This document shows, piece by piece, positions 10,969-22,844 of a DNA stretch of 64,000 bases. The stretch is from assembly GCA_025617745.1 (NCBI GenBank), contig CM046863.1, forward strand, positions 58,608,085 to 58,672,084. Reading direction: 5' to 3'. The position numbers and the translations under genes are program-made. The stretch's first letter is position 1, and each line of letters opens with the position of its first letter. The notes beneath the pieces were generated by a model. The model had not been told where the DNA came from. It made no database searches and saw only the letters and a program-made list of their open reading frames with translations. This DNA is from Heliocidaris erythrogramma (taxonomy: Eukaryota > Echinodermata > Echinoidea > Camarodonta > Echinometridae).

Positions 10969-10972
10969 CACA

Positions 10973-11290
10973 CTAAGAAATAGGGGTTCAAATTTGAACC
11001 CCTAGGGGTTGGTACAATAGCAGCACCCCAAGGGGTTCAAAATTTGCACCCCGTATGGGGTTCAAAATTGCACCCCAATATAGGGTGCATTTTTGCACCC
11101 TCTGGGTTCATATCTGCACCCTAATGGGTGCAACGTCGATGACAATCGATCACCATTCTCGCCTCTTCACAGCTTGGCGGCAGACCATTTAAAGTTGCCG
11201 TTATTTCATATTTCACGCACATAGAACACAGACAGTACAATACACGCCATGAGGGGACCTCGCTGAAATCTATCAGGCCACGCCCGGGGG
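10973..11290. repeat. Half-element with GGGGTTCAAA/TTGCACCCC repeats
   Basis: Short complementary units (AGGGGTTCAAAT, TTTGCACCCC) alternate from about 10983 to 11130. This resembles the arm of a foldback whose other half is missing. Confidence 0.45.
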
Positions 11291-11291
11291 C

Positions 11292-11640
11292 TTCTACACT
11301 CTTAAAATAGATGGGCAAAAAAATGCCCAATTTTTAACCAACACTGGGCAACATGGTGTCCACACAACTATTGGTTAAAATCTGCCCAACTGATGTTGGG
11401 TAATCAGTTTGCTATGTGGTTGGGCAAATTAAATTGCCCATCAGGTGGTGACCGATCAGATTTTACCCAATTCTACAATTGCCCAACGGTCGGTTATATT
11501 CTCAGTTATATTCTCAGTTGGGTAATTATTTGCCCAACCAATTTTACCCAATAGGATTGCCCAACCCTCTTTGTCCAGCTGTTGGGTAATAAATATTATG
11601 TGGTTGGGCAAATTCAGTTGCCCAGTTGTTTCCTTTTTCC
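11292..11640. repeat. Half-element with TTGGGCAA/TTACCCAA repeats
   Basis: It begins TACACTCTTAAAAT, then carries many copies of TTGGGCAAAT, ATTGCCCAAC and TTGGGTAAT in both orientations. The design is like the 5174-6486 foldback but with a different unit. No matching right terminus was found. Confidence 0.5.
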
Positions 11641-11727
11641 TCCAACCTAGAAAAAATAAATAAACCTGCTTGTTATATCTTTCTGGATTTTAACTTATAA
11701 ATCCTAACCTATCCTATCCTACTTTAA
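11641..11727. other. Short spacer ending at TTAA target
   Basis: Degenerate CCTATCCTA repeats flank both sides of the following element. TTAA at 11724-11727 is its left target copy. Confidence 0.6.
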
Positions 11728-12530
11728 AGGAGAATTATCCCCACGAGACTTTTATCATTGACCTAAAACAGAATTCTAAACATAAGTAAAAGTAAAAACA
11801 TCGTATATTCGAGAATCGAGAGGATGGGAATTGTCGATTGAATCCTCCGATTTTTATTGTTCTCGAGAGTAAAGCAGCGTCGCCATGTTCCCGGTGCGAT
11901 CGGGCTGTGTGACGTAGGGTTGGCCGTAGCGCATTGTAATTGGCTCGCAATAGTTCACCAACATTATTTTAAAAAGAGTTTATTATTATTAATAACGCAA
12001 GAGTTTCATATTAAATTAAATAAATCAATTTATATTATCTTACATTTGAAAAACATTTATTAGAGTAAAATAATCATCGTAAGTAAAACGTGTTCCAGGA
12101 CACACTAGCTTGATTATACGATTCGCCCGGCATAAGCTTAGCCCGCAGATCTACGTGATAATCGGCCTCCGTGAAATGATCACTGCAGATCACATTATTT
12201 TTCCGATCAAGTTTGAAGTCTTTTCCTTGGAATTTTTCCACGTTCAATATGGTCTGGGAACTGATGGAATGATTTCCCTATCGTTTTCTTGGAACAGTTA
12301 CAACAGCCGAACGCTGAACAATACACCATGTACACACCATGTACACACCATGTTTACCGTGTGTTTAGCTAGTGAGTTCTCCATCCCCTACGTCATCACG
12401 CAGGTTTTATGGTAAATTTAGAGAGTAGGAGTAGACGACGTTGTAAAAAGTGGTCTCTATCCTGATTACATCAGGATTTTTATATCAAATTAAATGTTAT
12501 TTTATTTAAAAGCCTAGGGATAATTCTCCT
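11728..12530 (-). mobile_element. Kolobok-like element (803 bp, THAP-bearing)
   Basis: The termini AGGAGAATTATCCCC and its imperfect complement GGGATAATTCTCCT are each flanked by TTAA (11724-11727 and 12531-12534). The interior aligns along most of its length with the TTAA-flanked element at 29828-33863 once that copy's own insertions are ignored. TTAA duplication plus a THAP domain is the combination described for the Kolobok superfamily; piggyBac also uses TTAA but has no THAP. No catalytic transposase region remains, so this copy is non-autonomous. Confidence 0.8.
12110..12329 (-). pseudogene. THAP domain exon of the Kolobok-like element
   Basis: The minus-strand ATG at 12329 reads MVYCSAFGCCNCSKKTIG and KSFHQFPD. 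Compared with 32924-33163, a 38-bp deletion with a GAC microhomology then shifts the frame. The region for ICSDHFTEADYH follows out of frame and continues to MPGESYNQAS-like sequence. Cys-x4-Cys and Cys-x2-His are therefore both encoded but not jointly. It is useful as the uninterrupted reference for both insertions in the larger copy. Confidence 0.7.
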
Positions 12531-12534
12531 TTAA

Positions 12535-12701
12535 GCTATCCCTATCATAACTTAACTAACCTATTCTATCCTATCTAGTTAATACATGTGTGTGTGTGTA
12601 ATTGGGTTTTACAGACGTGTATATCAATCAGATTATGATTATTTACGTCTGGGACCGACCTTTAACGTCACCATCCAAAAGACGTGACTCAGTCTCGAAC
12701 C
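12535..12701. other. Spacer before LINE-1
   Basis: No feature was seen apart from a short TG run (about 12589-12600). Confidence 0.5.
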
Positions 12702-13277
12702 TGTTGTTGTTTTAAAATAGGCAAACTAGTCAATTTTGACTATTGTTGCCTTACTAAATTGCTCTTTTCACTTATACTTTGTTTGTTGATCCGTGGGTCT
12801 AACTTTAGTTTTTGTTAGAAAGGTACAGATTCCAGGATACCATGCAGGACCGCCACTCCTGCCCTGATTTTACAACGTTATCCTGACAAGCCCGCTCGAG
12901 GTACATTTCGAGGGCGTCTTAGGAATACAAGTATTCCCTATGTCTCTCAAACGTGAGCAGGGGGCGCTCTTTCTGATTCCTCATAGAACCTGATTAGAAA
13001 ATCCGAATATAATATAAAAGCAAAATAAATACGTACACAGATTTTCTTTCTGTTTTTTTTTTTTTAAGTAGAGTATATACTGACATTAAAGGGCCTTTCA
13101 ATTAAGTGAAATTACAAGAAAAGTGCACCTATACCTATAGTTAGTATATAACTAAGTGCTTCATCTTTGAGCAGCTAAAAAAAAAAAAAAAAAAAATGTA
13201 TGATTGTACACATTAACATTCAATGGTCACAACATAAATCCTATCCGATTTACTTCGATTCCGTTCTCTTTATTTGG

Positions 13278-16015
13278 TTACACCTTACTATCACGGTTGC
13301 CCTCTTGGCAACCAATTACAAATCGACGAGTCCTTTTGAAATATCTGACGAGTGCACCTTGTGTCTTGACACTGAGATTCTCCACTTTGTGTTCCGCCTC
13401 AGAGACATTGCTCACATTTAATTCAGCAAGTAACAGGGCGCGTTGAATGATAAACCTAGGGCAAACATATAAAAAATGGTATACCGTTTCTCTCTCGTTA
13501 CAAAAATCACACTTTCCAGTTGTGTGTCTTCCTGTCTTAAACAGGAAATCATTCAAACCCAAACCTGCCAAGCGTAATCTGTGAATCATTTTTTCACTAC
13601 TTTTGTCGGTGCAGAGATACTGAAATGATGGTTTTTCTGAGACCACTTTTTGGTATTTTCTTAATTTTGAGTTTGACCTGTCCCATCTCTTCTGCCATTC
13701 CTTTTGTATGAAAATTCTTAAAATATGTTTGGTTTCTTGGATATTCAATCCATTATTAATCTCTATTCTTTGTTTTAGGGCTGTTTTCGCATAGAAATCA
13801 GCCGATTCGTTCCCTTGGACCCCACAGTGAGATGGGATCCATTCTAAGCAGATTATTGTGCCTTTGTATTTTAGACATGTAGCGGTGATTATAATTTCTT
13901 TTACGAAATTGTCGTTATTGTTTTCCTTGATTGCTTGAATAGCACTCAGAGAATCTGTCAAAATTACCACTTTATTATAAACATTCAAATTTTCAAGCCA
14001 CCGTAGTGCCAAGACAATTGCGGCCAATTCTGATCTGTAAGATGATGTAAAATTTTGCATTCTTTTACATTCAACTACCCGCATTGCAGGCACATAATAG
14101 CAAGCAGAGGCGCTGCCGTTTGCAGGGTCTCTAGAACCATCAGTATAAATATGGAGATTATTTTTCCACATTTTATTAATATACTCCACAGTTGTATTGT
14201 ATTGATAAAACATGTTATCACTTTTTGACACAAGCTCATGTGGCGCCAATGACACTTCTGGTGGAGAGAGATGCCAAGGCGGCATGGGGGTAAAAGACAT
14301 GAGTGATTCGTTTGCATGATACATGTATATTTCATCTTCCATAACTCTCAAACCAAATGGTTTACGCACTTTCTTATTCTTTTCATATTCAAATTGCCAG
14401 CAGTTCTTCAAGGAGGATTGGAGTGGATGTGTGGGGTTTTGCCTTATTTTTGCTTTGTATACCTTACTAAGCATGGATCTTCTTAGGTCGAGTGGTAATT
14501 CACCCGTGTCCACCTGTAAAGATTCTAAGGAAGTTCCCGGCAACGCCCCTGTACACAACTTCAGAGCTTGGTATTGAATAGTCAGCAAGAAGTTCTTCAC
14601 ATGATCATGAGCCGAATCATATGCCTCAGATGCATAATCCAAGAGTGGCCTAATGACCACCTTATAGAATTTCATAAGGCTTTTATAGCTACTTCCCCAG
14701 GTAGTTCCCGCTAGTCTTTTCATGATATTTATTTTCTTTTTAGCTCTTGTTACAATCATATTTATATGCGGTCTCCATGTAAGCTTCCTATCCAGCATTA
14801 CACCTAAAAATAGATGTTCCTCCTTTGGTGGTAAAGGGACCCCATCTAAGTCAATCTGTACAATTTTGTTAGTATTGCTGAAAAATAAAGTAACAGACTT
14901 TTCTTTAGAAAGGGTAAAACCCCATTTGTTGAACCACTCCTTTAGGTTATTTACGTAGATTTGTACTTTTCTTTTCAGAAAATCTATGTTTTTCCCACTC
15001 TTCCATATTACACAGTCATCAGCGTATGTAGAAATATTGACAGATGCGTCCATCGGTATATCCGATAACATCAAATTAAAAAGGACAGGACTAAGTGAGC
15101 TGCCCTGGGGCAGCCCTTCCTCTATGTTATGTGTTACTGAGTAGCACTGATTTGCCCGGACCTGGAAAGAGCGCCCACTTAAGTATTTCCATAAGAACCT
15201 AACAGTGTTGCCTTGGAAACCAAGTTTGTTCAGTTTATAAATCAATCCTTTCTTCCACAGTCTGTCATAAGCCTTCTCCATATCAAAGAAAACGGCCAGG
15301 GTATGTTCTTTATTACCAATACTCTTTTGAATGTCATTTTCTAGTTGGGTTATATTGTCTTTTGTGCTTCTTGCTTTTCTAAAAGCACTGTGACAATTTG
15401 GTAACAGACAATGTTTTTCTGTAAACCATGTCATTCGTTCCTTGATAATTTTCTCAACTATTTTGATGAAACAGGTAGTAAGAGATATAGGCCTATAGGA
15501 AGAAACATCTGTAGCTACCTTGTGTGGTTTCAATATTGGGACAATAACATAATGCTTGCATTGGGTGGGAACAATTCCTGTTACCCATATGTTATTCATG
15601 ATATTTAACATTACTTCTCTCCCTTTGTATGAGAGATTTTGATATACTTCATACCCAATTCCATCTTTACCTGGAGAAGACTCTTTACAGGTTTTTAATA
15701 TTATACTTAATTCATACATGGTAAAGGGTTCATCAAGGACACTACTACTCTGTGCATCACTAAAGGATGATATGATATCGTCACATTGGCTAGCAATTTC
15801 TTTTTGTTCAGGGGTATTAACCTTGCCCTGAAAACTTTCGTTAATGGTTTTAAAATGGCTGGCGAAAGTATCCGCTACTTCACTGTCAGTGATTGCGGAA
15901 CAATCCTCTCTCATGAGAACAATGTTTTTCCTGGTGGAAATACCATCATTATCGATCCTTTTGATCATACTCCAGATATTCGATAGAGGGGTAAAACGAT
16001 CAATGTTCTGACAGT
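13278..16015 (-). pseudogene. LINE-1 ORF2: reverse transcriptase, RNase H
   Basis: This open segment (896 codons from 15968) copies element RNA at the target site. RT motifs in order are SYRPISLT (157-164), FFDMEKAYD (227-235), GLPQGSSLSPVLF (285-297) and STYADDCVIW (313-322). RNase H follows with the DEDD-type set: YTDGS (Asp610), SELAA (Glu647), LTDSLSA (Asp672), SHCGVQGNESAD (His714, Asp724). A C-terminal Cys/His motif, CDFCNERETVYHFLYVC, closes the protein at about 820-836. The segment is cut off from the upstream part by a frameshift in an A run near 16015. The finger motif reads SAFRK where the second LINE has SGFRK. Apart from the frameshift the domain set looks complete. Confidence 0.85.
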
Positions 16016-17127
16016 ATTTTTCCAGTATAATCTTTTAGCTTGCCTTAAAGTTCTTTGAGCGATAGCTCTTTTCTTCTTGAAATCCTCCACTAAATCAGCA
16101 GAGGGTATTACATAACTTTTCAGTTTGCTCCTTGCCCTATTTCTCTCCTTTATTCTAGAGGAGCATTCTTTATTCCACCATGGCACAGGGTTTTCTTTAT
16201 TTTCTTTGTCGCCCGATGTGCTTTCACTTTTTCCAGGGAAAACCTAATTGTTTCCATAAAAGTTTGGTACTCTATAACCTTACCTTCATTCTGTAAGGTA
16301 TCCCATTGTTCCTCAGTTAGATGCCTAAATTCATCCCAATTTACATTCTTTGTGGATAGCATTGAACAAATTTGTTGGGATTGATCAATCTTTGTATGTG
16401 TACTATTCTCATTCAATATGTTCAATTGGCATAACAGTGGGTAATGGTCACTTCCCAAACTATTGTTCAGGACTTGCCATGTTGTTTTGTTAGCTGTACA
16501 AGGAGGGGCTAAGGTTAGATCCAAACAAGAAAAATTACCCGTGTGGTAGTCTACTCTAGTAGCACTCCCATCATTCAAAATAACTAGGTTTCTCTCGTTT
16601 GCAAACTCTTCCACTACTTTACCATTTATATCTGTTTTCTGGCTACCCCATAAAGTGTTGTGTGCATTAAAATCTCCTATTATGATTGTGTGCTTTTCCT
16701 TCACAACATTGTTAAATAATTCATTTAACGAACCAATGCTGAGTTTGTTACATGGGTTATAGAAATTGACTATATTCACAGAAACGTTATCATGCAATAA
16801 AACTTGTAATGATATGATTTCTAAATCATCGTGTTTGAAAACTCTATTGTAATTTAGTTTAGAATACACGTATATTGCACACCCACCCCGAGTTCCTCCT
16901 TGTCTATTTCTATATTCACATATATAATCTGGAATTTGCATAATACATCCATCGTCAAACCACGTTTCTTGAATACAGATAATTTCAAAGGGTCTTGTTT
17001 GCTGATTTAAAAAACTAATTAACTCATCCCCGTGGCATCCAAGACCCTGTGCATTCCACTGGAGAATGCTGAAAGCCACGAGTGTAACAAGGCTAGTGGA
17101 ATAGGCCATGAATGGTCTGTAATTCAT
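16016..17127 (-). pseudogene. LINE-1 ORF2: AP-like endonuclease
   Basis: This is the N-terminal endonuclease that nicks the target. Motifs are ILQWNAQGLG (Asn), IICIQETW (catalytic Glu), NFYNPC, IIIGDFNAHNTLWGS (Asp-x-Asn), SCLDLTLA and LGSDHYPLL (terminal Asp-His pair). All expected apurinic-endonuclease residues are present. The frame breaks near 16200 in an A-rich run; the next frame continues VPWWNKECSSRIKERNRARS, which is the linker, and breaks again near 16015. Both breaks are single-base shifts in A homopolymers. The ATG at 17127 lies 131 bp downstream of the gag stop. Confidence 0.85.
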
Positions 17128-17258
17128 CTACGGTGGGATGTAAGCCCAGTGTATCTTTCAAGATATGTGTAATTTCATCAAATGGGTACAATCTGGCTTT
17201 GTGACTATTCTGATTAATCTGATAAAGAAAGAGACAAGTGTGATGTCGGGGACACCTT

Positions 17259-18431
17259 TCAAGAAATTTCTATTGTTTTGGTCTGTATTTTCAGACTTAT
17301 TGCTTGTCGTATCCGTTTGGTAGAAAATTGCGAGCCGGAGACGATTTCCATATCGGTTTGATCGGAATCTACAATTGTTAAATTCTCTTTCCGAGTATTT
17401 ATTTTGTCATTTTCTTTTATTACATTCTTAAGTTCTGAGTTTTTAAAATGTTTTTCCTGCTTATGTTCCTCATTTTGTTCTGAGTGTAGTTTCACTGCCT
17501 GTGCAAAAGAAATTCGATTTTGTATTTTAATTTGCTGCACTTCTTGTGCTTCTTTCGATGCCTCGCATCCTTTATAAGCGGCCGAATGGTTACCATTGCA
17601 ATTTACACATTTGAAATGTTGTCTCTCCAGCTCGCAACTTTCTACCGAATGCCCTAGGCCACACCTAGGGCACCTCTCCTTGGCTTTACATCCTATTGCT
17701 AAATGCCCGTATCTTTGGCATTTGTAGCACCTGGGTACTGGTGGAATGTATTCCTTGACTCTTATCTGCTGGAAGCAAAATTCAACATATTCAGGAACTT
17801 GAGGGGTAGAGAAAAACAGTATGATAGTTTTTAGGGGCTTCAAATCACCTTCAATTCTTTTTTTCATTCTCTCAACTTTCACTACCCTACTTCTTTCTAG
17901 CTCTTGCAGAATATCTTCCTCAGATGTCTCAAGAGAAATCCCAAATATGACCCCTTTCGAGGCGTAGGTTTTTTCCTCTGCTTTTACTGCAATTTTGCCG
18001 ATCTCCGGTATCTGGGTTAAGGCTTTATATTGCCTGTCATTTCTGCATTTTACTAAGAGCCCCTTCCCACCTCGAACAAACTTAATGTAGTCTGGGGGAG
18101 ACCTACAAGCCTTTTCTATATCTTTCTTGATAGTTAGCTGATTTACTGCGCTCAGGTTTTTATTTCTCTCTATGGGTACTAAGAGCACCTTAAGGTCTGT
18201 TTTTTTGGCGTTTTCACCTGTTTTGAGCGGAGTTGACGGCGGGGTGCCGAAGTCGGTATCCGCCGCCAACTCCTCCACATCACTTAAACTACCCTCTCTC
18301 ATCCTTTTTTTGGCTAATTTTAGTTTTCTTATTACTTGAAAACCTCCATCATCTACTGAGGGCTTCAGATGAGTTTGATTCTCTGCCATTGGAGTGGCGC
18401 CCGCCGTTTGTGGTTTTGGCGGGAAATTCAA
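17259..18431 (-). CDS. LINE-1 ORF1: gag-like CCHC protein
   Basis: This 390-residue protein probably coats the element RNA. It has a basic N-terminus (about 34-46), a middle region of two probable RRM-like folds (about 78-155 and 158-230), and three zinc knuckles: CYKCQRYGHLAIGC (235-248), CPRCGLGHSVESC (254-266) and CVNCNGNHSAAYKGC (275-289). The tail, about 290-390, is charged. The triple knuckle after PPVPRC is typical of I- and Jockey-like gag proteins. The frame is uninterrupted. The second LINE has the same layout with a longer N-terminus. Confidence 0.85.
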   Translation of the reverse strand: MNFPPKPQTAGATPMAENQTHLKPSVDDGGFQVIRKLKLAKKRMREGSLSDVEELAADTDFGTPPSTPLKTGENAKKTDLKVLLVPIERNKNLSAVNQLTIKKDIEKACRSPPDYIKFVRGGKGLLVKCRNDRQYKALTQIPEIGKIAVKAEEKTYASKGVIFGISLETSEEDILQELERSRVVKVERMKKRIEGDLKPLKTIILFFSTPQVPEYVEFCFQQIRVKEYIPPVPRCYKCQRYGHLAIGCKAKERCPRCGLGHSVESCELERQHFKCVNCNGNHSAAYKGCEASKEAQEVQQIKIQNRISFAQAVKLHSEQNEEHKQEKHFKNSELKNVIKENDKINTRKENLTIVDSDQTDMEIVSGSQFSTKRIRQAISLKIQTKTIEIS

Positions 18432-18799
18432 ACAAAAGCTATATGGTGCAGGTGCAGAGTGCGTGAACGGCCCAAAAATGTCAGCTTACCCTTCTGCAAT
18501 CCGAATATCCCCCAAACTGAAAGCAAATCCAAAATGATCCGAAGTATATGTCCAAAATATATTCAAAATACAGAATCCAAAATCCAAAATCCCAAAGTAA
18601 TCCCTGTTTATGCTCCGTATGTGTGATAAACGACAACCAGACAGCTGATGCGTCCGCGCTCCTGCCGATCGACATGTACCCAATGATATCAAAAATCAGT
18701 CGAAATAGTGTCAGCTTAAGTACCGTTCTTGCCAACGGTAAACAAGTTTTGAAACTTGAATCAGTTTTATAACTTCCACTGGTAGCTGGATTACAGGCG
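18432..18799 (-). other. LINE-1 5' untranslated region (tentative)
   Basis: This is sequence upstream of the gag ATG on the minus strand. The short frames here show no domain. Internal promoters are usual in this region of LINEs, but none can be pinpointed. Confidence 0.4.
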
Positions 18800-19060
18800 C
18801 AGTCTAGTTCAAGCTCTTATATACCCCTTATATTTTTTTATGCATTTGGTCAACCCCCCCCCCCCCCCCCCCCCCCCCGCCTTGGAAAAAAGCTAGATCC
18901 GCCCCTGCTATCAGATCGAGTTCGAAATTGAACCCGCGCACAGGTATGGTACTCCTATGTAATGAGTTTATGTAATTGGTGATTGAACTTTGCAATTTTC
19001 AAATTTCCGGCCCCCCCCCCCCCGCCCCTATTGGGAAATCCTGGATCCGCCCCTGTGCTA
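18800..19060. repeat. Poly-C MITE remnants
   Basis: A C25 run (18854-18878) is followed by AGATCCGCCCCTG. A second C run (about 19012-19023) is followed by ATTGGGAAATCCTGGATCC and GCCCCTG. Both match the right terminus of the MITE at 62023-62210. Confidence 0.55.
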
Positions 19061-20930
19061 CTGTATTAGGGGAGTTGGGTTTAAAGGGAACTATCAAATA
19101 TGTTTGATTGGATGAATAATATCATTGTACTCATGTTGTGCCGCTACATGACATGTGTTATATAAAAAAACAATCATTTTATTATTAGTTTTCAATGAAA
19201 CCTTTGTAAGGAACTTTTGTCTGGCATCGTGATTTGAAAACCTCTCTAGCAAACTTTATAAATTATACATACAATTACAAAAAAAAAAAAAAAAACTTTA
19301 TAAATTACCAATGTTATAAAAAAAGAGATCGCATAAACAATTTCAAAAAAAACATATGGTTGAAATCCTCTGGATCTCATTTTAGAGTTGAAAGATATGG
19401 TAAGGCCTCAACAATCAATATCACGAGAGGCAGTTACACACTTATGCTGCCTAGGATTATAATATACATGTAGATCACATAAACATAAATAAAGAGATCT
19501 TATACACATAAACCCCTCTAATTGTGTTGTAAAATACCAATGCCAACAATATAAAGGTTCCATAAACATAAGGAATAAACCCATCTGCTTGTGCTGTAAA
19601 ATATATCATAAACATTATAGAGATCACATAAACATTTTTTTTTCTTCAAATGCATGTGATTTTATTGGTCTTTTTGCTCCCACTACTAATATGTGTGGAT
19701 GTCCTACTCATAATTCAGTGAAACCTTTTTGTGAAGAACGATGTTATAAAAGAAACCCCTTCTCGTTTGGGTTTATTTCGCTTGTCCATAATCATTGTAA
19801 TATAATTATTTTTTTGTTACCCTGATATAGCAAGGTTTCAGTATAGCAAGGTAATTGCCTTGATCCAAGGAGTTGACTATATAGAGGCTCCACTGTACTG
19901 TTATCTATAGTTATAAAAACAGCTGTTAAATTGCCTTTCTAAGGTATTGCTGCCTTCATATTTTACTGATGACTATAATTATAATAAACACTGACATTAT
20001 TTATTTGTTATTGAATCTTTTGTCGTCTGAACTACATCTCTATAGTTCACACTCAACCAATGTAGAGTACAGGTCTACATAGCGACATCTCCATTTTCAA
20101 TTATATTTACTTAGCATTGTGGAAGTGACATAGCTGATAGGGCAATAAAGAAAGAGAGAGGGAGGGAGGGAGGGAGGGAGATGGTACGTAACATGAAATA
20201 AAGATCAAAGGGCGTCCTACCATACACTCTATCATGTCATCTGCCTAATAGGTGTCGTGTGCACCCCCTTACACCTATGCCTTCTCAATAAAGAGAAAGA
20301 GGTATGCCTTTGCTATGGCAACGTAAATATCATGTTTTCATTATCTCTTTTTAATTTAAATTTATCTCTCTCTTTCTCTCTCTCTTCTGTACTATTCTCA
20401 TCCCATCTCTCCTGTTTATTACTTCTTTCCATCTCTCACTATCAAGCCCCCTCCCCTTCCACACCTTAAAAATAATGTACATAAAAAACTCAAAACTTTA
20501 AACTTCTTTTTTTTCATCCTAAGTTTACTTCCAAGTGTCTCTAATAATTGTATTTTTATGTAAATTTGTAACCATGTAGAGTTTAAAGACCCTAACATCA
20601 ATTATGTTTGAGATTATGTTTTTGTAGACAAATATGGTCATGTTCATATCCCCCCCCCCAAAAAAAAAAAAAGAATTCGCATTAAATTCACTACGCAATA
20701 ACAAATATTAAACTGTACTGTTGCAAGATCTTTTTTCTCCAGTCGATAATCTCAAGTTGATATATTCTTTGACAAGGCATTTAATTTACATTTGCCACTC
20801 TCCATCCAGGTGAAGTGAATGGGAACACGGTAAGGAGAAATTCCTTGAATGCTCTCTACTACGCTCTCTTGCATTGAATTACAATGACTTGTTAATTCCT
20901 CCATTGCTTTCTCTCATTACTCTTCTCTTT
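19061..20930. other. Non-coding AT-rich stretch
   Basis: It contains A runs (about 19278-19294), a GAGG-type repeat (about 20153-20180) and a CT-rich block (about 20365-20410). No gene was identified. Confidence 0.55.
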
Positions 20931-21107
20931 CACCCACTCTCCCCCCCCCCCCCTCTCTCCTCTCTCTCCTCTCTCTCCTCTCTCTCTCTCCTCTCTCCCC
21001 CTCTCTCTATATCTATCCCTGTCTCCTCTTTCATTTCCATCGAATGACTTTGATTTGCTAATACATCATACATGGGGCGGGGCGGGGCGGGGGGGGGGGG
21101 GGGGGGG
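20931..21107. repeat. CT microsatellite and G19 tract
   Basis: CT-rich repeats run from about 20941 to 21010, and GGGGC repeats lead into a G run at 21089-21107. Confidence 0.85.
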
Positions 21108-22219
21108 TAGTGACAATGGTTGCTACTCTATTTCCTTTTTTAGTCTTGGATGTTAAAACAATGTGTGTATAACACGTTGTTTTTACTTATCCCTTTTATT
21201 AATTTATTGTTTGTGGAGGGGAAGCCAAATAAAATTGACATGAACTTTTCTTAATCCGCATGTGCATTGAATTCTGTATGAATACCTGTAGTCTGTTGAC
21301 ATAAAGCACAACCATGCAACTGATTTCATTGTTATAGCATTCATTCTATCAAACCACATACATGTCTCACAGCAAAAGGAAACATCAACAGATTTGAAGC
21401 TATAACAAGTACTTATAATGCAGCTTTTGTGTGCTATGAGCATGATTTTTTTTTAACCTTTAAAAACTTTTAATTAAAATAATTCATAGGTAGATCAAAA
21501 CAATAATCATATAATCAATTCACAGTAATTACAAATGGTAAAAATACATAAAAACGTCAAACAATGCGGAAATAGTGGGTCACATTTCTTATCTATATCA
21601 AAGGATGTAATAAAAAAAATTGTTTTTCCACAGGGGACCATTTCTCATAGTGCATCCCTTCAATCTTCATTTTTGCAATGTTAAGTTCTATTTAGTTCGT
21701 ATTACGACTAAAAGATAATAGCCCAATTAAACAAGGTTTTGTGTTTTTACATTTTTGGATATAAATAAATCTTTTAAATATTAGTATATACCAAATGATT
21801 TAGTAACATTTTGTTGGGCCATTTCCAGTCTTTCATGAAACCAAAATCATTCTTTTTCTACTATAATCTTCAAACTTAACATTAAATTTTATTAACATTA
21901 ACAGATTCCTGTCTACGCTTAGAAGCAACATCACAGTCATAAAATATATGAACAGGTGTTCTAGAGTTGAGTTACAAAAGGTAAAAGTCTCTGAATCAAC
22001 TAATTTCATCTTGTACAGTCTGTTATTAGTATAAAGTATGTTATGTGACAGTTTGAATTGGAAAACTCTCACTTTGACTTCAATTGTGCACCTGAATGGT
22101 AGTGTATAAACTCGTGACTAGTCCTTCTTTTGAATATCAAATGTGCTAGAAAATATTTGTTCACAAACTGGTCTTGCTGATACTTCAGAAAGAAAGCCCT
22201 TGTATATACTCTCCAACTA
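21108..22219. other. Non-coding stretch
   Basis: A single copy of the degenerate repeat of 8.6-9.5 kb lies at about 21300-21420. The rest is AT-rich with no recognised gene. Confidence 0.45.
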
Positions 22220-22627
22220 AGTATGCTACATGGATTTAACATGCCATGTATTTACTACATGTATTATCCAACTATGCTACATGAATTTAACAGGCCTTGT
22301 ATTTACTACATGTACTATCCAACTATGTTACATGGATTTAACATGCCATATATTTACTACATGTACTATCCAACTATACTACATGGATTTAACATGCCAT
22401 GTATTTACTACATGTACTAACTACTATCCAACTATCTTACATGGATTTAACATGCCATGTATTTACTACATGTACTTTCCAACTATGCTACATGGATTTA
22501 ACATGCCATATATTTACTACATGTACTATCCAACTATACTACATGGATTTAACATGCCATGTATTTACTACATGTACTATCCAACTATGTTACATGGATT
22601 TAACATGCCATGTACTATCCAACTATA
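22220..22627 (+). repeat. 51-bp minisatellite, about eight copies
   Basis: The unit contains ACATGGATTTAACATGCCAT and TTACTACATGTACTATCC. Because 51 is divisible by three, each frame stays open and yields repetitive peptides with no gene-like features. A partial unit occurs alone near 41335. Confidence 0.9.
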
Positions 22628-22844
22628 CCACAGCAATACTACTACCACCACAACTCCTTCCACAACTAACACTGCTACTGTTGGTTTATGGCATAAAATA
22701 TAGCATTGTAGGACGTTGAATATTTTATAAATGCTGTGCAATGATTTTATACTTTACCTATATTACTTATTGTTATAACTTATGGGCAGACTCCAGGTAT
22801 ATAGCTTACTGATGAAGTGCTTGTTATGAAAATAAAACAGTTCG

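Larger units (their letters stand above)
12702..18799 (-). mobile_element. LINE-1: I/Nimb-like non-LTR retrotransposon
   Basis: This is a near full-length element on the minus strand: gag, then endonuclease, reverse transcriptase and RNase H. The 3' end is placed at the ACAACAACA tail (TTGTTGTTG on the plus strand at about 12703), by analogy with LINE-2, whose boundaries are certain. The 5' end is placed near 18799 because a CAGTCT match occurs at both ends. That six-base match is weak, so both ends are tentative. The resulting length of about 6.1 kb equals LINE-2 without its insertion (about 6.2 kb). Confidence 0.75.

Noticed and set aside
22223-22719. Frames over the 51-bp minisatellite as a secreted repeat peptide
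   Set aside because: All three frames are open because the unit is a multiple of three, and no signal peptide or conserved flank is present.
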